Assembly (NCBI RefSeq): GCF_900129985.1
Contig: NZ_FQXN01000003.1
Coordinates: 62,001-126,000 of the forward strand
DNA length: 64,000 nt
Source of the DNA: Thermosipho atlanticus DSM 15807
GTDB taxonomy: Bacteria; Thermotogota; Thermotogae; Thermotogales; Fervidobacteriaceae
Direction: 5' to 3'
In this document: piece after piece, positions 16,192 to 24,413 of the stretch
Numbering within the stretch: the stretch's first letter is position 1
Layout: the number at the start of each line of letters is the position of its first letter
Translations under genes and position numbers: made by a program
The notes under the pieces: generated by a model
What the model was told of the DNA's origin: nothing
Database searches by the model: none
Seen by the model: the letters and a program-made list of their open reading frames with translations, nothing else

Positions 16192-17715
16192 GTGTATGCT
16201 GTAGAAATGGTAAACATTGTTAAAAGATTTCCAGGTGTTTTAGCAAATGATCATGTGACTTTGAAAGTAAAAAAAGGTGAGATTCATGCTATTGTTGGGG
16301 AAAACGGAGCTGGCAAGTCAACTTTGATGAATCAATTGTATGGTTTGTACCATCCTGACGAAGGTGAAATTTTTATTGATGGTAAAAAAGTTGATATTAA
16401 AAATCCTAGAGATGCTATTAAAGTAGGTATTGGAATGGTTCACCAACATTTTATGCTTGTTGATACTCTTACGGTTGCTGAAAATGTGGTGCTAGGTTCT
16501 GAACCATTGAAGGGATTAAATTTTGATTTGAACAGAGCGAGAAAAGAAGTAAAAGAACTTTCCGAAAAGTATGGGCTGATAGTTGATGTAGATGCGAAAA
16601 TAGAAGACATACCAGTAGGGATGCAACAAAGAGTTGAAATAATTAAGACATTATATAGAGGTGCAAATATAATTATTCTTGATGAACCTACAGCAGTTTT
16701 GACACCTCAGGAAGTAGAAGAGTTATTTGAAATAATGAGAAAATTAAAAGATAATGGAAAAACAATATTGTTTATTTCTCATAAACTTCATGAAGTTATG
16801 GAAATTAGTGATAGAATTACTGTTATGCGTTTAGGAAAAGTTACAGGTGAACTTGAAACTTCAAAAACTAATCCGAAAGAAATTGCAAGATATATGGTTG
16901 GAAGAGAAGTGGTTTTAAGAGTTTCAAAAGAGTATCATGAACCTAAAGAAGTTGTACTTGAAATTGAGAATTTAGTTGTTAAAGATAATAGAGGATTAGT
17001 TGCTGTTAAAGATGTTTCTTTTAACGTAAGAAAAGGTGAAATTGTGGGCATTGCCGGAGTTGCTGGCAATGGTCAAACAGAATTGGTCGAAGCTATTACG
17101 GGATTAAGAAGAATAGAAAGTGGAAAAATATATTTTGATGGACAAGATGTTACAGGTAATACTCCAAAACAACTTAGAGAATTAGGAATGGCTCATATTC
17201 CAGAAGATAGGTTTAAACACGGGTTAATAAAGGAATTTGAAGCATTTTATAATGTTATTCTAGGACAACATTATAAATCTCCGTTTGCTAATGGACCATT
17301 TTTGAATCACGATTATATTTTTAAATACTCTAAAGAAATCATGGAAGAATTTGATGTAAGACCCAGAAGGATAGAACATCTAGGTGGAAATTTTTCAGGT
17401 GGAAATCAACAAAAATTAGTTGTTGGTAGGGAAATAAGAACCAATCCGAAGTTTTTGGTTATTGCACAACCCACACGAGGTTTGGATGTAGGTGCGATTG
17501 AATTCATACACAAGCAAATATTAAAAATGAGAGAAATGGATGTTGGTATTTTGCTGATTTCAATGGAATTGGAGGAAATATTTTCTTTAAGTGATAGAAT
17601 TCTTGTAATGTATGAAGGAGAAATAATGGGTGAAGTAAAACCCGATGAAACTACTGTCGAAGAAGTAGGGTTAATGATGACAGGACATAGACTAGAAGAA
17701 GCACGGAGGGGATAA
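16192..17715 (+). CDS. Nucleoside ABC transporter ATP-binding protein (two NBDs)
   Basis: ATPase subunit of a BMP-type (NupA/YufO-like) importer, 507 residues with two nucleotide-binding domains. NBD1 has Walker A GENGAGKST near residue 36, an atypical signature region (PVGMQQRVEI near 141) and Walker B IIILDEPTAVLTP near 160. NBD2 has a degenerate Walker A (GVAGNGQTEL near 286), signature FSGGNQQKLV near 401 and Walker B LVIAQPTRGLD near 421. This asymmetry is normal for the sugar/nucleoside class. Start is GTG 16192, 7 nt after AAAGGAGGA. The first permease starts 2 nt after the stop, so the three genes form one unit. Confidence 0.94.
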   Translation: MYAVEMVNIVKRFPGVLANDHVTLKVKKGEIHAIVGENGAGKSTLMNQLYGLYHPDEGEIFIDGKKVDIKNPRDAIKVGIGMVHQHFMLVDTLTVAENVVLGSEPLKGLNFDLNRARKEVKELSEKYGLIVDVDAKIEDIPVGMQQRVEIIKTLYRGANIIILDEPTAVLTPQEVEELFEIMRKLKDNGKTILFISHKLHEVMEISDRITVMRLGKVTGELETSKTNPKEIARYMVGREVVLRVSKEYHEPKEVVLEIENLVVKDNRGLVAVKDVSFNVRKGEIVGIAGVAGNGQTELVEAITGLRRIESGKIYFDGQDVTGNTPKQLRELGMAHIPEDRFKHGLIKEFEAFYNVILGQHYKSPFANGPFLNHDYIFKYSKEIMEEFDVRPRRIEHLGGNFSGGNQQKLVVGREIRTNPKFLVIAQPTRGLDVGAIEFIHKQILKMREMDVGILLISMELEEIFSLSDRILVMYEGEIMGEVKPDETTVEEVGLMMTGHRLEEARRG

Positions 17716-17717
17716 GA

Positions 17718-18752
17718 ATGAATAAAAAGGTGTTGGCAATCTTAGTTCCAGTAATTTCTGTTTTAATTGCTCTTGCTATTTCTACAATTGTAATTTTATT
17801 AATTGGAAAAAGTCCAATAGAAGCATATAGTGCACTGATAAGAGGATCATTTGGATCAAAACAAGCAATAGCTGATACAGTAATTAAAACTACCCCCTTG
17901 ATTCTTACGGGACTAGCCGTTGGTTTTGGATTTAGAGCAGGTGTATTTAACATTGGTGCTGAAGGTCAAATGGTTATGGGAGCACTTTTCGCAGCTACGT
18001 TTGCAAGTAATTTTGGTTCGTTACCACCACTTTTAGCGATTCCTTTTACTATTTTAATAGCGATGGTTGTAGGTGCAGGATATGCAGCTATAGCTGGATA
18101 TTTGAAGGCAAAGACGGGAGCACATGAAGTTGTTACTACCATAATGCTTAATTGGATTGCGACATATTTTGCTTCATACATGGTAACAGGTCCATTAGCT
18201 GTAGGTTCCGGTACTCCGAAAAGTCCAGAGATTTCTGATTCAGCACAGCTTCCCGTTTTAATGAAAGTTGGTGCAATTGAGATGAGCGCAGGAATAATAA
18301 TTGCAATAATTGCAGCGATTTTTATGTATATTCTTTTAAATAAATCAGTAACAGGATATGAGATCAAAGCGGTAGGTTTTAATCCTTATGCTGCCGAATA
18401 CGGTGGGATTTCTGTTAGTAAGAATGTAATTCTTGCTATGGCTATAAGTGGGGCTTTAGCTGGACTTGCAGGCGCGACAGAATTAATGGGGGTTCATCAT
18501 AGATTTTTAGGTGAACTTTCTGGTGGTAAAGGATTTGATGGAATAAGTATTGCGTTAATTGGACAAAACAATCCAATTGGAATTATTTTTGCTGCATTTT
18601 TAATTGGGGCTTTACGTACAGGAAGTAATGAAATGCAGTTTATTGGTGTTCCAAAACATATGGTTATGATTATACAAGGTATTGTTATTTTCCTTGTAGC
18701 TGCCGATAGAATTGTTCGTACTATTATGATCAGAAAGAGGGTGGAGAAATGA
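17718..18752 (+). CDS. Nucleoside ABC transporter permease 1
   Basis: Inner-membrane permease of the BPD_transp_2 family (NupB/YufP-like), 344 residues with about 8-10 hydrophobic segments. Recognisable motifs are GFGFRAGVFNIGAEGQMVMGA near residue 68 and GYEIKAVGFNPYAAEYGGIS near 213, the latter being the cytoplasmic coupling loop. It overlaps the next permease gene by 4 nt (ATGA). It pairs with permease 2 to form the membrane channel for the substrate delivered by the binding protein at 14993. Confidence 0.93.
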   Translation: MNKKVLAILVPVISVLIALAISTIVILLIGKSPIEAYSALIRGSFGSKQAIADTVIKTTPLILTGLAVGFGFRAGVFNIGAEGQMVMGALFAATFASNFGSLPPLLAIPFTILIAMVVGAGYAAIAGYLKAKTGAHEVVTTIMLNWIATYFASYMVTGPLAVGSGTPKSPEISDSAQLPVLMKVGAIEMSAGIIIAIIAAIFMYILLNKSVTGYEIKAVGFNPYAAEYGGISVSKNVILAMAISGALAGLAGATELMGVHHRFLGELSGGKGFDGISIALIGQNNPIGIIFAAFLIGALRTGSNEMQFIGVPKHMVMIIQGIVIFLVAADRIVRTIMIRKRVEK

Positions 18753-19708
18753 GAGTTTTAGAAGCAATTTTCTTGATCTTTATTAATCCTCTTTTTTATA
18801 AAATTACGTTAACTGCAGCAACACCATTAATTTTTGCCTCTTTAGGAGGGGTATATAGTGAAATTACAGGTGTTGTTAATATTGCTTTAGAAGGTATAAT
18901 GCTTATTGGCGCATTTACATCTGTGGTTTTCACATGGTTAACTGGAAATGTATGGATAGGAGTTTTAATGGCAATTATCTCTGGAGTAGCTTTGGCTTGG
19001 TTGCATGCTTGGGGTAGTATAAAATGGGCTGGTGACCAAGTTGTTTTGGGTACAGCTTTAATTTTGATAGCTCAAGGTGTTACAGGATTTTTGATGGAAC
19101 CTATATTTGGTAAACCGGGACAAACAGATTTTGTAGGAAAAGTTGAAGAAATTAAGATACCAGGAGTTTCTGAAATTCCTTTCGTTGGAAAGGTAATAGG
19201 TGAAATAAGTCCATTTGTGTATATGGCTTTTGCCGCGGTTATATTTTCGTGGTGGTTAATTTATAAGACAAAATTAGGATTAAGGATGAGGTCAGTTGGT
19301 GAAAATCCAGAAGCAGCTGATACCCTAGGGGTAAATGTTTATGGAATTAGATATTTTGGAGTTCTTATGAGTGGTGTATGGGCTGGACTTGCAGGTGCAT
19401 ATTTAAGTATAGGTGAGGTTGGTCATTTTAGAGAATTGATGACTGGAGGAAGAGGTTTCATAGCATTAGCTGCTATGATTTTAGGAAAGTATAATCCAGT
19501 GGGTGCAATGTTAGCTAGTTTATTGTTTGGTGCTTCGAGTGCGTTTGCTAATCAGATGCAAAGTAGTTCGTTAATACATGTTTCAGCTACTGTAAAACCA
19601 TTGTTTGATATGATTCCTTTTATTCTAACAATAATTGTTGTAGCAGGTTTTGTTGGAAAATCTCGTCCACCAAAAGCCGATGGAATACCGTATGAGAAGG
19701 GAGCATAA
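18749..19708 (+). CDS. Nucleoside ABC transporter permease 2
   Basis: Second BPD_transp_2 permease (NupC/YufQ-like), 319 residues with about 8 membrane segments. Motifs are GGVYSEITGVVNIALEG near residue 33, GLRMRSVGENPEAADTLG near 178 (coupling loop), and LMTGGRGFIALAAMI near 232. The ATG at 18749 overlaps the end of permease 1, so translation is coupled. It is followed 25 nt later by the TM1266-like gene. Confidence 0.93.
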   Translation: MRVLEAIFLIFINPLFYKITLTAATPLIFASLGGVYSEITGVVNIALEGIMLIGAFTSVVFTWLTGNVWIGVLMAIISGVALAWLHAWGSIKWAGDQVVLGTALILIAQGVTGFLMEPIFGKPGQTDFVGKVEEIKIPGVSEIPFVGKVIGEISPFVYMAFAAVIFSWWLIYKTKLGLRMRSVGENPEAADTLGVNVYGIRYFGVLMSGVWAGLAGAYLSIGEVGHFRELMTGGRGFIALAAMILGKYNPVGAMLASLLFGASSAFANQMQSSSLIHVSATVKPLFDMIPFILTIIVVAGFVGKSRPPKADGIPYEKGA

Positions 19709-19733
19709 ATAAAAAACAGATAGGGGGGGTTCT

Positions 19734-20006
19734 ATGAGTGAAGATATAACTGTACGTACTGTAATGGCTATACTAATTGATAATAGGGAACAAGTAGCTC
19801 CTGAGGTGCAAAAAATATTAACTGAATTTGGATGTTATATTAAAACAAGGTTGGGTTTACATGAAGGAGTTCCACAATTCTGTTCACATTCAGGTTTGAT
19901 TATTTTAGAACTTGTTGATGATGAAGCAAAGCATGAAGAATTATGTAAAAAGTTAAATGAATTAAAAGGTGTAAAGGCAGACTTTATGAGATTGAAATTT
20001 GAATAA
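19734..20006 (+). CDS. TM1266-type iron-only hydrogenase system regulator homologue
   Basis: Small 90-residue protein of the TM1266 (hyd_TM1266) family, ferredoxin-like/ACT-like folds named after a T. maritima protein found near [FeFe]-hydrogenase maturation genes. Supporting features are TVMAILIDNREQVAPEVQKI near residue 8 and the central TRLGLHEG..QFCSHSGLIILEL segment. SD GGGGGG precedes ATG 19734. Here it closes a nucleoside-transport operon, with no hydrogenase genes in the window, so the role may be more general. The stop is followed at once by the repeat segment carrying two terminators. Confidence 0.8.
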   Translation: MSEDITVRTVMAILIDNREQVAPEVQKILTEFGCYIKTRLGLHEGVPQFCSHSGLIILELVDDEAKHEELCKKLNELKGVKADFMRLKFE

Positions 20007-20470
20007 AAAAACAAATTATTAATATCTCAAACGACATGGCTTCGGTATTCTACCGAAGCCATGTTTTTTACTTTTTTGAAACTTTATTTATTGTAAAATC
20101 TAATGTAGTCTGATATCAACTTGTTATATTCTTTTTTTATTTTTTCTACATGTATCTTTTTTAGTATGTTATACAGCAATATCCATAAATGCCTTTGTTT
20201 TTTAATTTCTTTTTCTATATTTTCCCATTAAAAGTTTCAAATGTGAATTTTTGAGTTTTTAGTCTACTTTTTGGAATAACGCCCAAAAAAGGAACAATAG
20301 TCCTTTTTTTTTTTAGTTCTTCCTCAAAGTAAAGGCCTAATGATTCCTTCTTTTAGGTTGGAAAAAAGCTTCTTCAAATTTTATCCTTTCTTTACCGAAG
20401 AAAAACACCCCCAGATTGGTGTTGTTTTACCATTTCGGGGGTGTTTTTTATTGTTTCATTACTTGGAATC
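20007..20470. repeat. Intergenic repeat R1 with two terminator hairpins (left flank of purine module)
   Basis: R1 contains hairpin 1 at 20034-20064 (ACATGGCTTCGGT / ACCGAAGCCATGT, then TTTTTT). About 300 nt with a decayed coding remnant follows, then hairpin 2 at 20405-20444 (ACACCCCC / GGGGGTGT, T tracts on both sides). R2 at 30931-31112 has both hairpins in the same order and orientation, and matching linker sequence (AAAAAAACAAATT before, CTTTCTTT between, TTTTATT...TTACTT after), but lacks about 270 nt in the middle. Hairpin 1 terminates the transporter operon. The pair flank exactly the 10-kb purine module. Confidence 0.85.
20084..20394 (-). pseudogene. Possible decayed coding remnant inside R1
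   Basis: On the minus strand three successive open segments in different frames are read head to tail. A short one begins KERIKFEEAFF (about 20394-20345), a 45-codon one includes PFLGVIPKSRLK (20352-20218), and a 47-codon one ends ISDYIRFYNK-stop (20227-20084). They join through two apparent frameshifts, as in a decaying gene. I do not recognise the protein; the FYNK ending is vaguely reminiscent of DDE transposase C-termini, but too short to claim. The matching interval is missing from R2. It may also be chance in AT-rich DNA. Confidence 0.35.
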
Positions 20471-20548
20471 AGCGTAAACTTAGAAGTCATTTTTTCTTTA
20501 TATTTTTTGAGTATTAGTGAAAAAGTATAATTATTATCAATTACAATC

Positions 20549-20591
20549 AAAAATTAACATTTTTTATTAAATTTTAAATTTGTTAATTTTT
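20549..20591 (+). promoter_or_regulatory. Inverted repeat operator candidate at the purine-module promoter
   Basis: AAAAATTAACA (20549-20559) and TGTTAATTTTT (20581-20591) are perfect 11-nt inverted arms, 32 nt centre to centre, about three helical turns. The right arm covers the candidate -35 hexamer (20580-20585). This geometry suits a dimeric repressor bridging two sites, but no regulator gene lies in the module. In such AT-rich DNA part of the match could be chance. No purine riboswitch signature is visible in the 20471-20689 leader. Confidence 0.45.
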
Positions 20592-20609
20592 TAGTAAACA
20601 ATGTATAAT
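20580..20609 (+). promoter_or_regulatory. Candidate promoter of the purine module
   Basis: TTGTTA (20580-20585), an 18-nt spacer and TATAAT (20604-20609), about 80 nt upstream of the first xanthine dehydrogenase subunit gene. This is the only credible promoter seen before the ten-kilobase run of co-directional, mostly overlapping genes. Confidence 0.6.
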
Positions 20610-20689
20610 ATACACATCAATTTTATACTTCAAAAAAAATAAGAATTTAATAGGTGATAGTGAGAAATTTTTTTAAAAGGGGGGATAAA

Positions 20690-21559
20690 ATGATTGCTTT
20701 TAGTTATGAGTATGTAAAGCCAAAGACCATTGTTGAAGCATTGGAAATATTAAATAGTGAAGATGAGGTTTACCCGATTTTAGGTGGGACGGATTTGATA
20801 GTTAAAATGAGAGCTGGTAGATTAAAACCAAAAATTGTTGTTGATTTAAAAGGAATCGATGAGTTATTTAAGATAGAATTTTCAAGGGATAAAGGTTTAA
20901 CCATTGGAGCAGGTATAACATTGAATTCACTGGTTGAAGATTTTGATTATATTAAAGAGTATTTTCCAACTTTGTATGAAGGTGTGAAAGTTGTAGGGGG
21001 GTATCAAACGAGAAATAGGGGAACAATAGTGGGAAATATATGTAATGCTTCTCCAGCCTCAGACACAGCACCAGCTTTGTTAACCTATAACGCAAAAGTG
21101 AATATTGTTTCACTAAAAGGTGAAAGAACAGTAGATATTAATGAGTTCTTTTTGGGACCGGGCAAAACGGTTTTACAAAAGGGAGAGATTGTAAGATCAA
21201 TAACAGTACCTTATGAAAGCGATAATATTGGAAAATATTATAAAATTTCAAGAACAAAAGCTATAGATTTAGCGACTATTGGTGTAGCTCTTACAGTTAT
21301 AGAGCCAAATGGAAAAAGAGAAATTAGAGTTGCATTAGCTTCAGTCGCTCCAACACCGTTAAGAGTATATGAGGCCGAAGAATTTATAAAAGGTAAAGAA
21401 TTAACTAAAGAAAATGTAGAGAGGTTTGCTCAAATAGTTCAAAATAGTGTAACACCTATAACGGATGCTAGAGGAACAGCGGAATACAGAAGAAAAATGG
21501 CAAAAGTATTACCAATTAAATTATTACGTGAAATGAATTTATGTAAGGGGGAGTTTTAA
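20690..21559 (+). CDS. xdhB: Xanthine dehydrogenase family, FAD-binding subunit
   Basis: FAD-binding subunit of a heterotrimeric molybdenum hydroxylase (CoxM/XdhB type), 289 residues. Start ATG 20690 is preferred because of the GGGGGGAT site; the in-frame upstream codon at 20654 would add 12 unconserved residues. FAD motifs are seen: PILGGTDLIVKM near residue 29 and the second loop GGYQTRNRGTIVGNICNASPASD near 102. A C-terminal CO_deh_flav_C-like region contains VALASVAPTPLR. It passes electrons from the [2Fe-2S] subunit to FAD. It overlaps the next gene by 1 nt (TAATG). Confidence 0.92.
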   Translation: MIAFSYEYVKPKTIVEALEILNSEDEVYPILGGTDLIVKMRAGRLKPKIVVDLKGIDELFKIEFSRDKGLTIGAGITLNSLVEDFDYIKEYFPTLYEGVKVVGGYQTRNRGTIVGNICNASPASDTAPALLTYNAKVNIVSLKGERTVDINEFFLGPGKTVLQKGEIVRSITVPYESDNIGKYYKISRTKAIDLATIGVALTVIEPNGKREIRVALASVAPTPLRVYEAEEFIKGKELTKENVERFAQIVQNSVTPITDARGTAEYRRKMAKVLPIKLLREMNLCKGEF

Positions 21560-22029
21560 TGAAAATTAAATTTGTAGTAAATAACGAGAATGTAGAAATT
21601 GAGGTAAAACCAAATGAAACCCTCCTTGATGTATTAAGGGAAAAATTATTTTTAACGGGAGCCAAAGAAGGATGCGGAAATGGCGAATGTGGTGCCTGCA
21701 CTGTTATATTTAATGGCAAACCTGTAAATTCATGTTTGGTACTAGCACCTGAGGCAGATGGAGCTGTGATAGAAACTGTTGAAGGGTTATCGGAAGGTGG
21801 TAAACTTCATTCAATTCAAGAAGCATTCATTGAAGCAACGGCTTTTCAATGTGGTTTTTGTACACCAGGTTTTATTATGTCAACAAAAGCAATGCTTGAA
21901 AAAATACCCAACCCATCTAAAGAAGTAATCATTGAAAGGTTATCTGGAAATTTGTGCAGGTGTACAGGATACACAGTTATAGTTGATGCTGTGAAATTGG
22001 CAGCCCAGAAAATTAGGGGGGGAAAATAA
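21559..22029 (+). CDS. xdhC: Xanthine dehydrogenase family, [2Fe-2S] subunit
   Basis: Small iron-sulfur subunit of 156 residues with two [2Fe-2S] domains. The plant-type N-terminal domain has GCGNGECGACTV near residue 38 and a further Cys at NSCLVLAP. The C-terminal helical domain has CGFCTPG near 98 and CRCTGY near 134. All eight cluster cysteines expected for the family are visible. It links the molybdenum centre to FAD. ATG 21559 overlaps the stop of the FAD subunit, and its own stop overlaps the start of the molybdenum subunit, so the three are made in fixed ratio. Confidence 0.95.
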   Translation: MKIKFVVNNENVEIEVKPNETLLDVLREKLFLTGAKEGCGNGECGACTVIFNGKPVNSCLVLAPEADGAVIETVEGLSEGGKLHSIQEAFIEATAFQCGFCTPGFIMSTKAMLEKIPNPSKEVIIERLSGNLCRCTGYTVIVDAVKLAAQKIRGGK

Positions 22030-24380
22030 TGAATTACAAATATCAGTCGCCAATAAAATTTAAATATGTTGGAAAACCAATGAAAAGGGTTGATGCAATG
22101 GAAAAAGTAACAGGCAGTGCAAAGTTTGTAACCGATATGTTTTTTCCAAACATGTTGTATGCAGCGGTAAAAAGAAGTCCAATACCACATGGGATAATAA
22201 AGAGGATAGATGTTTCTAAAGCAAAAACATTACCAGGAGTACGTGCAATTGTAACGGGTAAGGATGTTCCATATAGGCAAGGTATTTATTTGGTTGACAG
22301 GCCGATTATTACGATGGATAGAGTAAGGTATGTTGGAGAACCAGTTGCAGCGGTTGCAGCTGACACATTAGAGATTGCTAGACAAGCAGTTGAATTAATC
22401 GAAGTTGAATATGAAGAATTGCCTGTTGTGCAAGATCCAAGAGAATCTATGAAAGGTGAAATATTAATTCATCCAGATTTAGCAAATTATGAAAGATTAC
22501 CAATATATAATATCGAACCTGAAAAGAATGTTTTTCATCATCACAAGACCAGGAAAGGAGATGTTGAGAAGGGTTTTAAAGAAGCTGACTTAATTGTAGA
22601 AGGTGATTATTCTCTACCGCAAATTTATCATGCCCCGCTTGAACCTCATGCTGCAATTGCCTATTGGGATTTAGGTGGAAGGTTAACTGTGTGGTCAAGT
22701 GCACAATCACCGTTTACATTACGTAATTTAATTGCACATGCTTTTAAAATTCCAAGACACAAAGTTAGGGTAATTGCACCATATGTGGGTGGAGGATTTG
22801 GTGGAAAAGCAGGAATAAACATGGAAGGAATTGTTATTGCTTTAGCAGAAAAGATAAAAAATAGACATATTAAACTCGTATATACTCGTGAGGAAGATAT
22901 ATCAGCGGTAGTAAGACAAGGAATGTATGCTCATATTAAAACAGGGGTAAAAAAAGATGGAACTATAGTTGCTATGGAGGCTACGTTAATATTTGATGGA
23001 GGAGCTTATGCAGAATATGGAACAAATGTTGTAAGAGCTGCAGGATATACTTTACCTGGGGGATATTATGTACCAAATTTGAAGACTGATTCTTATGGAG
23101 TATATACTAATCATTTTCTTGGAGGAGCTTTTAGAGGGTTTGGGCATAGTGAACTTCATTGGGCTACGGAAAGAAATTTAGATGAAGTTGCTCAAAAATT
23201 GGGAATGGACCCCTTAGAACTTCGTTTAAAAAACGTTTTAAAACCAGGATTAACTAACTCTATGGGACAAAAGATTCATCACGATACTGGTAATATGGAA
23301 GCTTGTTTAAAAAAAGCAGCTGAATTGATAGAGTATGGGAAAAAATCTACTCCTTCAGGGCCAAGAAAAGTAAGGGGAAAAGGAATTGCTGGATTAGTTA
23401 AAGCTCCTGCTATGCCTACTAATGCTGGTTCATCAGTAATAATAAAATTTACCGAAGATGCTACTGTAACATTACAGGCAAGCATTCAAGAAATAGGTCA
23501 AGGATTTAATACAGCAATAATTCAAATGGCAGCAGATGCATTACATATGTCACCGGATAAAATTCATTTTGTAACTCCAAATGATACAGATTTTAATCCT
23601 TATGAGTGGCAAACAGTGGCAAGTAGAGCATTGTGGACAGTTGGTAATGCCCTATATAGAGCAGCGGAAGATGCATTGAATCAAATTAAAAACATTGCAT
23701 CACAGGTTTTGGGAGTTGCACCCCATAATTTGGAAGTTGAAGATGATAGAGTATTCGTAAAATATAGACCTGAAGTCTATTTGTTATTGAAAGATGTAGT
23801 AATGGGATATACTTACCCAGATGGTCATGCGATTGGTGGGCCGGTTATAGGGAGAGGAAGTTTCGTACCGGAAATGTTGACAAATCTTGATTTAGAAACT
23901 GGCCAAGGAAATGCAGCAGCTGAATGGACATTTGGTGCAGAAGCAGCTGAAGTTGAAATTGATCTTGATACTGGAGAAATAACTATAATACAATTGGTTG
24001 GCGTATTTGATGCAGGAACTATTATAAATCCTATAACTGCTGGTGGTCAGGTTATTGGTGGAATGATCCAGGGAATGGGTCCAGCTTTATTTGAAGTTAT
24101 TAAATATAATGAAAAAGGATATCCTTTAACTGTTTCCTTCACAGATTATAAAATTCCTACAATTGCTGACATTCCGGAAAACATAAAATATGATTTTGTA
24201 GAAACTTTTGAAGAATCATCACCATTTGGCGCAAAAGGTGTAGGAGAACATCCAATGATTTCAGTTCCTCCTGCTATTGCATCGGCTATTTATGATGCTT
24301 TGGGAATAAATTTAAGGGAGTTACCTTTAACGCCTGAAAAGATTTTAGAAGCAATTGAAAGAAAAAATAATAATTTTTGA
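22029..24380 (+). CDS. xdhA: Xanthine dehydrogenase family, molybdopterin-binding subunit
   Basis: Catalytic subunit of 783 residues, hydroxylating purines such as hypoxanthine to xanthine. Features are GKPMKRVDAMEKVTGSAKF near residue 14, the APYVGGGFGGKAG segment near 249, and GGAFRGFGHSELHWATERN near 364. GQGFNTAIIQMAADAL follows near 490, and the active-site Glu lies in FGAKGVGEHPMIS near 735. The FRGFG loop carries the substrate-orienting Arg/Phe of purine hydroxylases, but exact specificity (xanthine, other N-heterocycles) cannot be fixed. The next gene is a xanthine/uracil-type permease, which supports a purine substrate. Molybdopterin cytosine dinucleotide maturation genes are not in the window. 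Confidence 0.93.
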   Translation: MNYKYQSPIKFKYVGKPMKRVDAMEKVTGSAKFVTDMFFPNMLYAAVKRSPIPHGIIKRIDVSKAKTLPGVRAIVTGKDVPYRQGIYLVDRPIITMDRVRYVGEPVAAVAADTLEIARQAVELIEVEYEELPVVQDPRESMKGEILIHPDLANYERLPIYNIEPEKNVFHHHKTRKGDVEKGFKEADLIVEGDYSLPQIYHAPLEPHAAIAYWDLGGRLTVWSSAQSPFTLRNLIAHAFKIPRHKVRVIAPYVGGGFGGKAGINMEGIVIALAEKIKNRHIKLVYTREEDISAVVRQGMYAHIKTGVKKDGTIVAMEATLIFDGGAYAEYGTNVVRAAGYTLPGGYYVPNLKTDSYGVYTNHFLGGAFRGFGHSELHWATERNLDEVAQKLGMDPLELRLKNVLKPGLTNSMGQKIHHDTGNMEACLKKAAELIEYGKKSTPSGPRKVRGKGIAGLVKAPAMPTNAGSSVIIKFTEDATVTLQASIQEIGQGFNTAIIQMAADALHMSPDKIHFVTPNDTDFNPYEWQTVASRALWTVGNALYRAAEDALNQIKNIASQVLGVAPHNLEVEDDRVFVKYRPEVYLLLKDVVMGYTYPDGHAIGGPVIGRGSFVPEMLTNLDLETGQGNAAAEWTFGAEAAEVEIDLDTGEITIIQLVGVFDAGTIINPITAGGQVIGGMIQGMGPALFEVIKYNEKGYPLTVSFTDYKIPTIADIPENIKYDFVETFEESSPFGAKGVGEHPMISVPPAIASAIYDALGINLRELPLTPEKILEAIERKNNNF

Positions 24381-24413
24381 TTTTAAAACCATAAGAGGGG
24401 AGGGGGGAATTTT

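Noticed and set aside
20007-20470. CRISPR-like or insertion-sequence structure at R1
   Set aside because: Only two hairpins of different sequence and a short broken frame; no regular repeat-spacer pattern, no intact transposase, no target-site duplication.
20471-20689. Purine riboswitch before the xanthine dehydrogenase genes
   Set aside because: No three-way junction core sequences of the guanine/adenine class could be found; only a promoter and an inverted repeat.
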